Shown: one piece after another, positions 22,951-37,000 of the stretch | Position numbering within the stretch: position 1 is the stretch's first letter | How the letters are laid out: the number at the start of each line of letters is the position of its first letter | From: Gnetum montanum | Lineage: Eukaryota > Streptophyta > Gnetopsida > Gnetales > Gnetaceae | Assembly: GCA_015680685.1 (NCBI GenBank) | Contig: MNCI01021031.1 | Location: 104,322-155,137 of the forward strand | DNA: 50,816 nt | Direction: 5' to 3' | Notes under the pieces: model-generated | What the model saw: only the letters and a program-made list of their open reading frames with translations | The model's database searches: none | What the model was told of the DNA's origin: nothing | Translations under genes and position numbers: made by a program

Positions 22951-24181
22951 AATACATGTGATATAATTCAAATTCATGTAACCATGGTGAGAGAGATTAA
23001 GAAATTATTTATGATTTTATATTTTACAATTTTTATGTATCTTATAGTTATAAATAAAAAAATGATAATAAATACACATGCATTGTAATCCTATTTGAGA
23101 ATGAGAGCAATGTGCACACAACCCACACATGTTACAAACCCTCAAGAAATAGGTGTAACACCACATACAAACTATAATAAAATGGCTCTTAGTCATAACC
23201 TCAATAACCCAACACCATATCATATAATTGTGACCTTCTTGAGTAAGGTTATGTCATTGCAACTAATGAGAATGAGAATTACATAAATTTTTTTTAGGGT
23301 TTTAATGTTTTATAATGTTTTTGGAATTTTAATGTTTAAGACATCTATGGTGCAAAAATAAGGAAAAACTATACATTTTATTCACTACACAAAATTGGAC
23401 TTTGCATTGACTGAACGGTTCTTGGCTACATAAGCAAGGTAGTACTCTGACAAAGTTCCACTAGACTTGGGAAAGAGACCACTTAAAATACACATGAACA
23501 AGGAAGGAAATTAGCTTACCTAAGGGAGGAAAATCTCTTCCCACAACCTAGATGGTACAAGTTTCAAGAAATGAATAAGTATCAACTTACCTTGGGTATT
23601 TATCATTTTGCATGGAAATTAATAGGGTTTGTTAGTGCCTAGGAATCAATAGAGGCTTCTTGCTGCCATACAAGATAACCTAATCACATTGTAGGTAAGG
23701 ATGGCTAGTCAAGATCAAGAAAGGGATGTGTTAGCACACTTGCATTGATGTAGGGGATGCGCTACTACAAGGTAATCAGTGCATCTTCCTTATAGCCATA
23801 ATCGACCACCTTGCATTTGAGGTAAGTTGAAACTTAAAGGTAAATGTAGGGATGACCTTGGGACATTCAAATGAAGCTAGAATCATCCTAAAGGACTTGG
23901 AATCACACATGAAACCTTAGAGTGTGAAATAGGAGGTAAGGATGCATCATAGATAACCAATAACCTCAACTGAACATGCTAGACTACAAACATAGGATGT
24001 ACAAAATACTTCCTTAGATCCAAGACTTACAATTGATATATAAATTACCATTGGATGTCTCATCATTCCCTTAAGACTAGATAAAGCTAGTCCCATAGCT
24101 TTAACATTCAAGACATAATGACTAGAACTAGATACATGACAAGATTAATGTGAAGGAATATAATTTTACAAAAAATTTGAC
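22951..24181. other. Non-coding stretch, nothing recognised
   Basis: AT-rich, with short unconvincing open frames on both strands and no repeat partner in the window. It flanks the insertion site of the copia element. Confidence 0.4.
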
Positions 24182-24186
24182 ATAGT

Positions 24187-25527
24187 GGAGGATTGTTGAA
24201 CTTAGAAGAGGGGGGTGAGGGGAAAATTTTCCAACATAAAGAACACAATCAATTTTAACATGGTTTTCCAACTTGGGTAATCCACACTTAGAGGGTAGAT
24301 TGCTTGCATATCTCCAGACTTTGTTCCTTCAGAAATGTAGTTTAGAGGGCATAACAACCTTTACAAAATTTGAGCTCCACTAAGGAGAGTTTCATTACTC
24401 TGACAAATCTTAAGCCTGCAAAGTCCTAACAAGCTCAAAAATGGTTTGAAGGGAACCACACCTTATACAATCTCTAATTTCTACTCCAGAGTGTTATGAT
24501 GCTGCACCAACCACTTAACCTCACAAGGTCCCAACAAGCTTAGAATGTGGCTTATAGTATTCCATAACATTTACAACTTGAGCTCCACTATGGAGTATTG
24601 TGATGGTACACCAACATTGAATCTTGTATGATCCTGACAAGCTCAAGAATAATGCCTTCTTGCAAGAAGTTCATCAACCCTGTAGGGCAATAAAAGAGAA
24701 ACAAAAATTACAAGAAGAGGATGTGACTAATTTTGTTGATCCTTGTAATTTGAAGTACAACACACTTTGATCACTTAAAATAATGCAAAAAACAATGCAA
24801 TGAATTACAAGAATAATAGAATAATGTAAATAATGATTACTTGATGTTGATACTTGATCATTTTTCAAGCTTACATATTTTCCAAGAGAATGAGTTTTCT
24901 TATAGCCTAGATGTTTTCAAATTTACTTTGGAATTCATGTAAGGGCTATCTAATGGTCACTAGAGACATCTTCTTCAAGATAAAGATGTATTTATGTATT
25001 AAACTTCCACTTGGAAGAGACATTTTCTCCATAAGGAAGATGTCTACTATTTCTAAAAGACATCTTTGAAAAGACGTCTCTTCTACAGGGGCCAAAAATG
25101 AAATTACTAGTTTTGATGCTGGGAGCCTCCAGATGCCTTCAAAAAAGTCCCGATAGACCTTATAACCTCCTAGACTCATCAAAATGAGCCAAAAATACTT
25201 TGAAACATGGAAAAAAGCCAAGAATCTTCCTCAAAAAAAAATCAACACAAGTAGACACATTTAGCTTGAAACCTTCATATTTGTCCATGCTCCCTTGAGT
25301 CATTGTGATTTTGACTTTGCTTTTGAGTCCTTATGTCCTTTTCTCTTGCTCTTAATTTGCTTATGAGATCCTTTCCCATGCATATTATGAAGTCCTTGTC
25401 ATAATCTTTGTTCTTGCCAAAACTCTATGAAGTCCTTATCCATAATCTTGTTCTATAAACACAACACCATGTAAACATCCTTTGTTCTTCAATTTCCTTA
25501 AGGTTTTGACATACCCAAAGGTCAACA
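24187..25527 (-). repeat. 3' LTR of the SIRE-like element
   Basis: On the minus strand begins TGTTGACC and ends near CAACAATCCTCC; aligns along its full length with 39779-41209. It contains a cluster of AGACATCTT/AAGATGTCT inverted motifs at 24950-25095. Confidence 0.85.
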
Positions 25528-25540
25528 ATCTCCCCCTTTT
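25528..25540 (-). other. Polypurine tract of the SIRE-like element
   Basis: Minus strand AAAAGGGGGAGAT directly before the LTR start TGTTGACC. This is the usual plus-strand primer of SIRE-type copia elements. A second G-run (CAGGGGGAGC, minus strand, near 27575) lies further upstream. Confidence 0.75.
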
Positions 25541-25907
25541 CGGTAATTTCCAAAAATTAAGAAAATGGATTAGTGTAATTACAATATAGCTACTAAGAAA
25601 TTTCTCCACTTTTTGGACATGAACAAAAAGGGAATGAAGGAGGATCACTATTCTAAGGATAATGTTATAGTATAAGAAGAAAAATTGGTTACTAATGATA
25701 TATCATTTTAGAACAAAAACCTAGAGTTATGGAGAGCCATTACATAATGAGCATAACCATTATCACATAAATCTCTTCCCTTATATGGAAAAATCCCAAA
25801 ATAATCTAAACATCTATAAAAATGTTTCATGATATAAGTATGCATTACATAAAATATTTTTGTAAGAGCATTAACTAAAGAGTACACATCTCATTAATTT
25901 CATAAGG
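25541..25907 (-). other. SIRE-like internal remnant between PPT and solo LTR
   Basis: AT-rich element interior with no recognised coding. Continues beyond the solo LTR at 26866. Confidence 0.5.
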
Positions 25908-25914
25908 CGATGAG

Positions 25915-26070
25915 AGCGGTTACTCTAATAATTAGACTTGTTATTATTAGGGTGGTTACTCTAATTATTAGAGTGGTAGTTTCTCTAAAATTAGAGGGGT
26001 AGTTTCTCTAAAATTAGAGTGGTAGTTTCTCTCTAAAATTAGAGGGGCAATTTCTCTAAAATTAGAGTAG
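25915..26070. repeat. U3 minisatellite of the solo LTR, about 25-bp units
   Basis: About six units of GTAGTTTCTCTAAAATTAGA-type sequence; every unit contains a CTCTAA/TTAGAG inverted pair. It occupies U3, just upstream of the TATA box. Confidence 0.85.
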
Positions 26071-26080
26071 TTGCTCCCAA

Positions 26081-26096
26081 GCCTATAAATATAGGC
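26081..26096 (+). promoter_or_regulatory. Palindromic TATA box of the solo LTR
   Basis: GCCTATAAATATAGGC: arms GCCTATA and TATAGGC around AA. A poly(A) signal AATAAA follows at 26299-26304. Confidence 0.6.
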
Positions 26097-26870
26097 CCAT
26101 GCACACAATAGGGGAAGAAAAGAGGAAGAAAAATAAAGAATGAGAAGTCAAGAAGAAGAAGAGTTAGGAAGAATTTAGAAGAGGAAGTCTTTTAGGAGTC
26201 AAGTTGCAAAACTCTAGCCAAGTGCCCATAGTAGGAGGTGTAAGGGTGGATGGATCTTTATTCAAGCATTGTGTACCTGAGCACACCTTGTGTACGGCAA
26301 TAAAGACGAGCTCTTGGATTCATCTTTGCAGCACTTCAGATTTGTTTTCTTACTCATTTCCTTTATTTTATTTTCTTCTACATTTATTTTATTTTATTTT
26401 ATGCACTTTACATTTCTATTATTAGCACACACAGTACAATCACTTTGAGCATGCATGTAACACTTGGTAACCCAATAACAATTAGCGTTTGGTAATCCCA
26501 GTAGTGTTGCACTAGTTTAGGATGTGTACAACAAGTGAGAATGGATACTTGTGTTGAGATTAGTTTAAAGCCTAGTTAATTAGTAGTTAAGTTAAATTAG
26601 TCACTTAGTTATCTCTCTCTCTCCTCCCTTATTAGCAGCAGGACATAAAAACATAAAAGCTATAAAAATCATATGCCTCAAGCTTACTTAACCATACAAT
26701 CGTGACATACAAGTAAGTTTGGGAAGACAATGATCAACCAACCCATCCTTGTTCCACAAAGGCGCATAGGCACTTAGTCCTTGGAATTCGATTGGATCAT
26801 GTGTGAAACACTTGTATTCGTATGGTTGAGCGTAGGGGTACCTCACTACTCATCATAAGGCTAATGAAGT

Positions 26871-28218
26871 AAAACTAGTTATTTTTATTAAGAGTGGCCC
26901 TTCATTTGTTTACAACAAGAAGCATAGCTAATCCAAGCCTTTCAATGGATATTCCAGAGAAAGTAATCTATCTCTAAATTGGTAATACCATGATTCTATA
27001 ATCATTCAACATTATTTTGAAAATATCAATAATATAATGGCAAGTTCATGGCAAGCGAGTTTAAAACATGCATCTTCAAATTTTAAGACAAAGCAAAACA
27101 TCTAATCATGCTGAATATATTAAAAGATCAAACACAACCAATCAAAATTTTATCCAAAAGAAGATTCATAAACTAATATATGATAATCATGTTAAAGGAA
27201 AAGAATAGCATATGAATAAACCTCATATCTTGCCAAAAAAGATCATGAACACCTATTCTAGTACAACACTTGTTCTAGTATGTCTCAATTCATATTTGCA
27301 ATAAGGACCTTAGGTACTTAGAAATATACATTCTCAACATACAAAAGGTTAGATAATAAACATATAAACATTAGGAGATTTCACCATAAAAGTTCATATT
27401 TATATAGGGAGTTAAGAAATGCCCTCTTTTACAACATTACCAAATGAATATACTCTTCCTTGATTAGTTTTAGCTAAGGGTGAGTTGAAATATGAATTTT
27501 TGCTATTTGAGTGCCTTTTGATAAAAGCCTCAAAAGACTTCCCCTACATTGGTGGCCTCTTGGATTAGGTACAAGCTCCCCCTGCATATGTGCAGATTCT
27601 AATGCTCCATTTGGATGCTTTTGGATCAACTTATTCTTTTCTCATTAAAGTACTATCCCTACAAATCAATGTTAAGATCAAGTGTGGAGACTAAAGTCTC
27701 CTATTAATAATACTTCATAATGATTCCTTTCGCAATGATACTTTCCTTAGAAGATTCATGAATTTCATTGAAGACACTAATTTAGATTCTTTAGCAAAAA
27801 TCTTCCAAAATAAATTTGACTTTATGATTTTAGAAAAAATCCATATCTTAAGGGAAAAAGCTTATCAATTCATGAAATTTATGCAAGGATTTTAAATCAC
27901 TTAAAACTAATATATCAAAAGATGATTTTCCAATAAAAACTTTTAAAATTTTACAAGTACCACACATTTTCATTCAATTATAAGATTAATCACATCATGC
28001 TCATACATACACAAGAGATATCATAATTAAAATATTCTAATATTATCAAATATCTTCTCTTGTAAATACTGATCTTAACATTTGTAGAATATTAAAGCAA
28101 ACATCCCATAGCTTGAAATGAAGTAAGCGCACATTAACACAACTTAGACTTTCCAAATTAAATACTAACATGATATTTAGCAAGAAAGGAAATAAAAAAT
28201 TACCTTGAGTTACCTTAA
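26871..28218 (-). other. SIRE-like internal remnant, downstream part
   Basis: AT-rich; no protease, integrase, reverse transcriptase or RNase H motif seen on either strand. The position between gag remnant and PPT is where pol and any later region should be. Confidence 0.5.
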
Positions 28219-28223
28219 CTTAC

Positions 28224-29063
28224 TGATGAGTGGTGAGGTACTTGTATGCCCAACCATATGAATCACTGAGGCATTCACGTGCTATCTAGTCGAATTCTGT
28301 GAACCTATAGTTCTCTAGTGCACTAATTTCTCTAGGAAGAAAAATGGGCATTGAGAACTTTCATTGTCTTCTTAGTTCCACTTGTGAAGTACAAGTATAT
28401 GGTTAAGTGCAACCAATGCATGTGATTTTTATCATTTTGTGTTTTGTAAGTTTAATTACCTACAACAATAATGAAAGCTAGAGTAATTTAGGATCTAACT
28501 TATCTATTTCCTAGCTAGCCTAACACAAGTACCCATCCCACTTTCTTGGATGCATCTTGAACACATATAGCCTTGCTAGGTTACCAAACATTAAGCATTT
28601 TTGAGTTACCAAGTGCTACACATATGGTTGAGGTGGTCGTGCTTGTCTTCATTAATAACTAGAAATTAATTGCTTAATTAAAGTGAATTAAAGTGAAGTG
28701 CATGAATATTAAATGCATCAAGAAAACATTAATCTATTATTAATTCTATAAGGATGATTAAAAGGGTTTGTTTTTATTCCCGTCACACTACTATGCTCAA
28801 GTACATCAGTGTTTGAACAAATATTCGTACACACTCAGACTCCTATTGCGAGCACTCAAAAAATATTCTAACTTTGGAGAAAAAATTACTAGAGCTTTGC
28901 TAACTATGAAAAAAATTGATATGCCACTATATTTATAGGTTAGCATATACCATACGATATCGGATATCCGATAGTGCATCATCGGCTCCGATATCGGGTA
29001 TCTGATATTGAGGCTTTGATATTAGGTATTTGATATTAGAGTGTATCAAAAGAGGACTCATCA
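28224..29063 (-). repeat. 3' LTR of the old Athila element
   Basis: 840 bp, pairs with 37351-38195. U3 (plus-strand 28950-29045) has a cluster of GATATC palindromes such as CGATATCGGATATCCGATA. The minus-strand TATA region reads CCTATAAATATAG. Confidence 0.92.
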
Positions 29064-31000
29064 TACCCCCATGACTGAATGAAAACTCATCCTTGAGTGA
29101 AGAAGAGAAAAAACATATGGAATTATTGACTAACATACAAATTGACTCATATGGAATAGATAGACTTTGAGTGCCCAAGTGTACAGACTTACAATCTTTA
29201 TAAAATTAGATGTTCATAACAAGAGAAGTGAACACCCTTGATAAAACTTACATCCAATGCCTCTTGGTAGCTGATGAGTGAGAGAGAAGATCCCTTGATC
29301 ATGAATGATCCTTGTTGTGAGGTACCATGACATCATCCTTAGTGAAGATAGTTTCACTTCTAGTCCATGCTTCCCACTACATTCATAACAAAATCATGAA
29401 TTAGTATGTAATATGTAAAACATAGCTAGCAACTACCTTGTCTTGCTGGTGGTTACACTCGACTAGGTTGTGATTGTGGTAGATTGATTCCTTTAAGAGT
29501 GTTAGGGGGAAGACTGACAAATAGGGTAAAATAGATAAGTGGTCCATTAAATTGGGAAAAGTTCAAATAGGATGAAATGCTTAAAGAGGGGATAAAAATT
29601 TACAATAGTAACAATAAAAGGTTTCACTAAAAAACGTTGTGAAGATGTGCACAATTAGATGTCATTGATGAGGTAAACAAAAGGATTTGATTGTGAGAGT
29701 ATTTAAGGATAAAGAATTCAACTAATCTAACCAAAAGATATGCTAGTGAATCCCCCCCAAAGTAAGAATAGGCCTTTTATTACCCTTTCATAACTCCACA
29801 CGAAGGAGTCCATGGGCCTCATGGATGATTAATGGTTATGGAAGGTTAAGTACAAAAGCCTGTAAGAGATCACCTAAGAATTTTGACACTTCAAATGAAG
29901 ACATCGAACAAGAACATGAAACCGATAGTGAGTTGAGACATGGAAAGCATAAATGGATGAGAGAGAGAGTGGAATGGAGTTCTTGATTAAGGTCAAAAGA
30001 AGTCCCTTATGAATTTTATGGTTAAATGACTTGATAAGACCCATCCTTAGTCCATACCAAAACCAACCACATTTAGCGACTTTGCATTACCATTCTAAGA
30101 CTAGTCCACCCCACTAAGACACAAGAGTCCTCCCACGGAACAACCACTATTCCTTATTAGAGAAGAAAATAGAAGTAGGAAGTGAGGAAGGGCCTTAGTT
30201 AGAGGGGACCTTTAGGCATGTGTAACATGTCTTTCTTGTTCCATAACCAATGCTTGTAGCCCATTTATTTTGTCTAAGGGGTGTGCTTTGAATTCTCATT
30301 ATTTTTTTTAAAATGGGAACCAAACCATGCAAAGACTTATTTATTTATTGTGTCTAAGGGGTGTGCTTTGAATTCCCATTATTTTTTTGATGAGAACCAC
30401 ACCTTTCAAAGACTTATTCAACTTCCTTTATTGGTTGATGTGGAATAGTAAAAAATCCATGAAAACACACATGCACCCAAGTAAGTAGAAAAGCACATAG
30501 AATACCAAATCCCCTTGAAGTCACACCCTATTCAAACCTTTGAATCCTTTCCAATTCCAGAAACTACCAAAGTCACAAATTTGTTGTAGTTTTGTTAATG
30601 AAAAATGGATTGCAAATTTTCAAAACAAGAAAAACCATAGATTTTTTGGATGGGTGGATGTTGTGGACTCACTGCCTATTGGATGAAAGTAACAAAATTC
30701 AAAGCTAGAATCCATACAGCAATAATCAAATAACAAAATAGTACATACCACCATCAAGCAATGAATTATTGCTATGCCTAGCACTTATTAACAAAAAGTT
30801 AGAAAATCACACTAGAATAAAAGAAAATATAAAAGAAAGTATAAATATTGAAGAAATAACTAATGATGTTGTGAAACAAAAAATTAAAGAAGATGATGTA
30901 AAATAAAGAATGTATAAAACAAAAATGTGTAAAACAAAAATAGTGCAAAATTGAGAAGCTAATTGTATAGTTAACATGGGTGGCCATCTCCCCCACAACT
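29064..31000 (-). other. 3' non-coding region of the old Athila element, with PPT
   Basis: No env-like open frame survives, although Athila elements often carry one here. The PPT is the G-run before the LTR (minus strand CATGGGGGTA at 29073-29064). A 76-78-bp imperfect tandem duplication lies at 30264-30416. The block near 30960-31020 (GTGGGGGAGATGGCCACC) and the adjoining TTTTGTTTTACA runs match 50590-50700 of the young element. Confidence 0.7.
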
Positions 31001-31089
31001 GAGTTGAAAGGAGGAGATGCAAAATATGGAGCATGCTTGTCCATTCGATGAGGCATTTGTTGTATTACTGGATTATGCTCATGGAAAGG

Positions 31090-34000
31090 TTTGACCTCTT
31101 GTATGTTGACCTATTATTTCTTGTTTGGGCTTTCAGGTTTGTAGATCATCATGGCCCCCAAAGGACAAGTTTCATGAATTATATAAGGTCCTTCCAACAA
31201 CATTTGGAACTTAGTTCATTGAGGTACATGTGTGGGGTTCTAGTGGAAAACCTTATCTCTTGGTTGAAATTTGACTTTCCTGATTTTAAGGTCATGATGC
31301 TTTTTGTTGTAGGCCTTGTGTAACTCATTAGATGATAGGGCCACCAATTGATTTTTATCTAGCAAGTTGAGATTCATTAGTCTCTCTTTTTGTGCTAGAC
31401 TTAAGTCAAGGTTGAGGTAATAGGCTGTTGAAAGTGTACAGAGCTCAGATTGAATAGGAAGTGTTGACAATTTTCCATACACAAGCTTATAAGGAGAGTA
31501 GTCTATAGGAAGTTTCCATGTTGAGCAGTAGGCCCAAAGGGCATTATCGAGTTGCATGCTCTAGTCTTTTCTATATTTGCTGATAGTTCTTGTTAGAATC
31601 CTTGTGATTTCCCTATTGGTAACCTTAGCTTGACCATTAGCTTGGGGGTGGTAGGGTGTTTTGAGTTTATGTTCAACCCCTAGGCATTGCATGAGCTTCC
31701 AAAAGGTAGTATTTGTAAAGTGAGTTCCATTATTAGAAACTAATGCACATGGAACACCAAATTTATTTACAAGATTTTTTTGTACAAACCGAGTAGCAAT
31801 AGAAGATGTACAATTGATGACGTTTGTTGCTTCTACCCATTTTGTACAATAGTCAACAATAACTATGATGTATGCCTTTTCATTTGACATGGGTGTGATG
31901 GGATCCATGAAGTTAATGCCCCAAATGTCGAAGGGTTCTAGTGGTTGAATCCATTATTGAGTCCCTCTATTTGAGTAGTCACTCCACCATCTCATTGGCA
32001 TCATTCATAAGAGCAGATGTATTGGAGAGCATTCCTAAAGATTATTGGCCAATAGTACCCTACCATCAGAATCTTAATGGCCATGCATCTCCTAGCATAG
32101 TGGCCTTTACAAGAACCTTCATGAGCATCTTGGAGAACGTGTAGTTCATCAGCATCAAGCACACACCAACAAACTAGGCCATCGATGCACTCCTTGTAGA
32201 GGTGTCTATTGATCTTCATGAAGCATTTTACCTAGTGAATAAACTACTATTTTTTCTGGTCATAAAACCCTTGTGACATCTCTTAGGTAAGAAGATAGGT
32301 GAGAATCCCATAATATCATTTAGGCTCGTTGGGAAACTGTTTAGTTATAGCCCTAGCAAAGAGGAGTTCATTAGGAAACATATTAGATAGTGGCTTTCTT
32401 CCTCTTTATTATTCCATTGTAACCAAGACAAGTGGTCAACAACCACATTCTCAGTGCCCTTTCAATCTACCATCATGAGATCGAATTCCTATAAGATCAC
32501 TAGCCATCATATGACATGAGGGCTCACCATTGGCTTGTTCATCAGGATCCAGATGGCACTGTAGTCCATGTGAACAAACACCTTGTACCCAAGCACATAA
32601 TGCCTAAACTTTTCTAGAGTAAACACCACTGCCATTAGTTCTTTTTTTATGGTGGTGTAGTTTAGTTGTGCACCCACAATGCTTCAGCTAGCATGGTGGA
32701 TGTAACATGGATGTTTCTTATCATCCATCTACATAAGCATAGCTCCCAAGGCATAATTTGATGCATCTATCATAACATGAAATGGTCTAGACTAGTTGGG
32801 TGCTTGTAGGATTGGAGTTTCTACAAGTTTCTCTTTTAGCTATTGGAATGCTTATTCACATTCCATGGTCTAGAAAAATGGATCATCTTTCTTTGTTAGC
32901 TCCACCAATGGTTTTGTGATCTTAAAGAAATTCTCTATGAATTACTGGTAGTAGCTAGTATGTCCATAGAATGATTGAACATCTTTGATAGTTTTTAGTT
33001 GGTGGGTTATTCCTTGGATGACCCTTATTTTTTCAAGGTTAACCTCAATTCCTACTTGTGATATTTTGTATCCTAATACAATGCCTTCCTAGATCATTAG
33101 ATGACTCTTTTGAGCTTGAGGTTTGTCTCAACACATTATTTTAGTACTTGCTCAAGGTGGTCCAAGGCTTGCTCAAATGTAGCTCCATATGTGGAGAAGT
33201 CATCCATGAAGACTTTCACACCACTATCAATTTTTGGTTGAAAAATGCTTAAGACTAGGCATTGAAATGTTGTAGGAGCATTGCACAGACCAAAAGGCAT
33301 CTTGTGATATGCAAAGGTTCCCCAAGGACTTGTGAATGTTGTTTTGGCTTGGTCTTCAATCATGATCTAGATTTGCTTATAGCCACTATAACCATCCAAA
33401 AAAATATAGTAGCATTGCCTAGATATTGTGTCTAACACTTGATCAACAAATGGCAACAAAAAATGATCCTTGAATCTTACCATATTTAGTAGCTAAAAAT
33501 CAATGTAGACATACCACTTGTTAGCTTTCTTTGGCACAATCATGAGTAGACTAACCCACTTGCTATCCACAATGGGATAAATGAACCCTACCTTGAGGAG
33601 TTGTTTGAATTATTATTTGATGATATACTTTAGTTTGGAGTTCAATCACCTCGATGGCTATCTCTTTGGCTTCATGGCTGAATTAGTGTACATGCAATGC
33701 TAGCATATCTTGCTTGTGAGTTTAGGATATGACTAGGCAAAAGTTGTTGACCATTTTTCAATCACATTCAATAGCATCTTTTTTTATTCTAGAGCAAGAT
33801 TTGCATTGATTATGATCAGCTTTCCATTCTTCAAAAATATATATTTCATGCTAGCCAATAGAAGTTTTAGCTTAAGGGGCTCTTGCTTGAAATTTTTAGG
33901 AATTTTCAACTCTTCCCAATAGCTATCATCATTTGCATCATCAGAGAGTTGGTGATGAACTTACTCTAGTTCATCCATGCTTGTGATGTATGTGCATGTC

Positions 34001-37000
34001 AAGATCTTAGTTGGTTCCATACAAAGTATGCTACTCTCAAAATTAGTGGTTAGCCACCACGTGCCCTCCTATTTTGTGCCTACTCCATATAGATACCTTG
34101 GAATTTTTGCTTCTAATGCACACTACTTGGATGTAGAGATAGATTCTTATTTCACTACCCAAAGTTTCTGCACACAATTACATCCTATATTGTTGTACAT
34201 GATGCATGGAACTTGCTTCCTCTCAACATTTTTAAATGCATTTTCTTTGGATATTTCTAGGGAAAGATCTCTAATGCCCATCCTTGAATCAATGGTGCTT
34301 AGCCATGACCTTCGCATGATGATTAGGAAGTCTCTTTTGCAGTTCTCCACTTTGATCACTAGGAAATTAGCAGGATAAGACCAATCATAGATAGTGGTCA
34401 CAATGTCTTCAACTAATCTCAATGGAATAGTGATGGACTGGCTTGCTAATTCTAATTTGATATTGCTCTTCTTTAAAGAAGGTAGGTTCCAGGTAGTATA
34501 CATCTCATGAGATATTAGATTGACATTAGAACTTGAGTCAAGAAGAGCTTTGCATGGTTCATTCCTAGCAATCTGTAAATAGATCAGATGACTCCCAGGA
34601 TCTACTAACTTCTTGGGAAAGTTTCTAGCATGGATATAATTAGATATGGTGCAAGTAAGCATCATAGTATGTATCTTGGGCAATGTTTGGTTTGAAGGGT
34701 ACTTGAAGGTATTTGATACAGAGGAAGGCAAAGGAATAGGGTTGTCAACTGTAGGTGTGTTTGAGGGAATTGGCAGACTATGTGGTCAAAAGAAAGGTCT
34801 TTTCTTTGATCAAGTATCTAGACCACTTAGTTGATGGACCAGTTGTGTATTAATGGCCATGGTAGTGTTGCATTGTTGCAGTTAAGCTAGGAGTTCACCT
34901 TGCATAGGTGGAACAAGTGGTAGCTATGTGGTTGGAGGAGGAAGATGTGTAAGAATAGGAGGAGGATAAGGGTAAAAGTTAGTACCCTTCTTACACGTGG
35001 AGAATGAGTTTGATAATAATCATAAGGGTGATAGTGAGATTGGAAAGTAGAAACATGATTGAAGGAGACACGTGGAGACAAGGGTTGCTGAATGTAATAT
35101 CCATTATGGATCATGTTTTTGGTAAGGGTATTGCTAACTTGGTGGTGCCAGCATCCATGATTGTGGTTGCTACCACAATTGATATTGCTCATATGGTTGT
35201 TGTGGAGTTCCACTTGGATAATATTATTGTTGCTAGTGGAACTGCTTGGAGTTACCTTGAGGATAAGGTAATCTTCTAGGTGTCTACCTTTGTGTTAGTC
35301 ATGGATTCAAAGCATACATCCTAGACTCCTATAAGTGTGACACTATGGGGCAACATCCCTTAGGATGTTCATAGTAGTAGATGTCACACCCACCATCATC
35401 ATCTAATTCACTCTCCACAACTTCTTCTATTATAGTAATCTTTCCCTTACCTTTTTAATAGGCAAGTTCAACTTCCTTGCGCCTCCTGCACTCATGATTA
35501 CTATCTCATTCTTTGGACTTTTTAGAAATTTTTAAGATAGCTTGAAATTTGTATCCATGGAGTCCCATAACTGATCAACCTTGGTTGTAATTTTAGATTG
35601 AAATTTTTGAAGCTGCAAGGCTTCCTATTCACCACCTCATCAAGTGTTGATTCTTCCTCACTACTACAAAATTGAACCTCCCTCTTTCAAATGGAAGGCT
35701 CATGGTTATATTCTTCTACACTTTTTCATTTTTGCAATTCACCTTCCTCTTTAGCTACTTGCTTAATCAATCTTTGGATCTAATGGGCGCTTAACTTTGA
35801 TAGTTGTCCTTGGGCATAGATGCCAAGGGTTCTCCTTGATTTAGATCGATGCCCATCTAGAATGTTGTGAAGTTGATCCAATTGAAAATAGCCATGGCCA
35901 AGAAATTTGTGCATTAATGAATAGTATTGAATGGTGGTGGCATCTAAGGGTTTGTGTGTTTCTTGTTTCCATCCTTGGATCTACCTTCTCAAGTTGGACA
36001 CTTTTGAGTATGTTTGATATTTATCATTAAAAAATTCATGCATTATACTCCATCATCTGATAGATTCTGGTTCTAAGGACTAGTACTAGTTTTTTGCTTC
36101 TTTAATGAATGTTTGTTAGAATAACTTAAGTTTTTTCCATTCATTCTCTATGTTTTGCAAGGCACATGCATCTTGGAAAGCTTAGAGATGGTTTTGTGGA
36201 TTTCAGTTATATCCCCCTTCAAACCTAGGGATATTTTTTATATATAGTCTTTTGATATGACTATCCTTTACATGCCTTGTTGGAATTCATACCACCTTTG
36301 CAATGTTTAGCATGATTTGAGTAGTAAGCAAAGGCTCATTGAGGCCTTGATTTTGGTGGTTGTGATCCATCTACTACCCCTTCATTCTTGGCATTATGTC
36401 TCTCTTGAATGCTTGCACCCCTAGTTTTGCCTTGCTTGATAGTCCCTCTGATCATTTTAGTCCCATTGGTCACCTTCATCATGGTCATGCCTCCTATGGT
36501 TGTGCTTAGAGCCAAAAGATGAAGAGGATGATGAAAAAGGTGAAGAGGAAGCACTAGGACCATCATGGTGCTTGCTACTACCTCTTTGGTGATTACAACC
36601 ATGATCACAATTTTGTTTCTTGTTCATGTCCCTGCCTTGGCCTGCCCTCTTTAGATCCTTCTTTGTTATTGGATCCATTCTTACTAGAACTAGGATTGTG
36701 AATTGTTGACTGCAGGTTTTGGTTTTAACCTCCTTCATTGAAGTCAAAGATAAGAATTTTACTAAATGGAAAACCCCCAAAGATGGGCTCTTCACCATCT
36801 TTTTAGTATAGCAGGAATGAAGAATCATTAAATCATTTTCCTTTCATAGATTCATGATGTTGTTCTAATTGGCGATCTCTGAGATGTTGTGCCTCATTGG
36901 GATGGTATTCCCTAGCATCACTATCTTGCAGAACATACTTAGCATGAAGTTTTTGGAGACCTCATCATATAAGCATTTATTAGAGCATTGTAGAAACGAA

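Larger units (their letters stand above)
25908..26865 (+). mobile_element. Athila-family solo LTR
   Basis: 958 bp from CGATGAGAGCGG to ACTCATCA, flanked by perfect 5-bp duplications TAAGG (25903-25907 and 26866-26870). It shares with the LTR at 43232-44250 the TATA region, the CGGCAATAAAGACGA poly(A) block and the end GTAGGGGTACCTC. With no internal region, it is the product of recombination between the two LTRs of an inserted element. It interrupts the SIRE-like element. Confidence 0.9.

Noticed and set aside
29064-31000. Possible env-like gene of the old Athila element
   Set aside because: No long frame, signal peptide or membrane segment survives on the element strand.
30799-31056. Phe/Ile/Ser-rich minus-strand open frames
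   Set aside because: Come from the T-rich TTTTGTTTTACA non-coding tract shared by both Athila copies.
34887-35279. Open frames overlapping the old gag linker on both strands
   Set aside because: Fragments of the Pro/Tyr-rich gag linker of the decayed Athila copy and its antisense.
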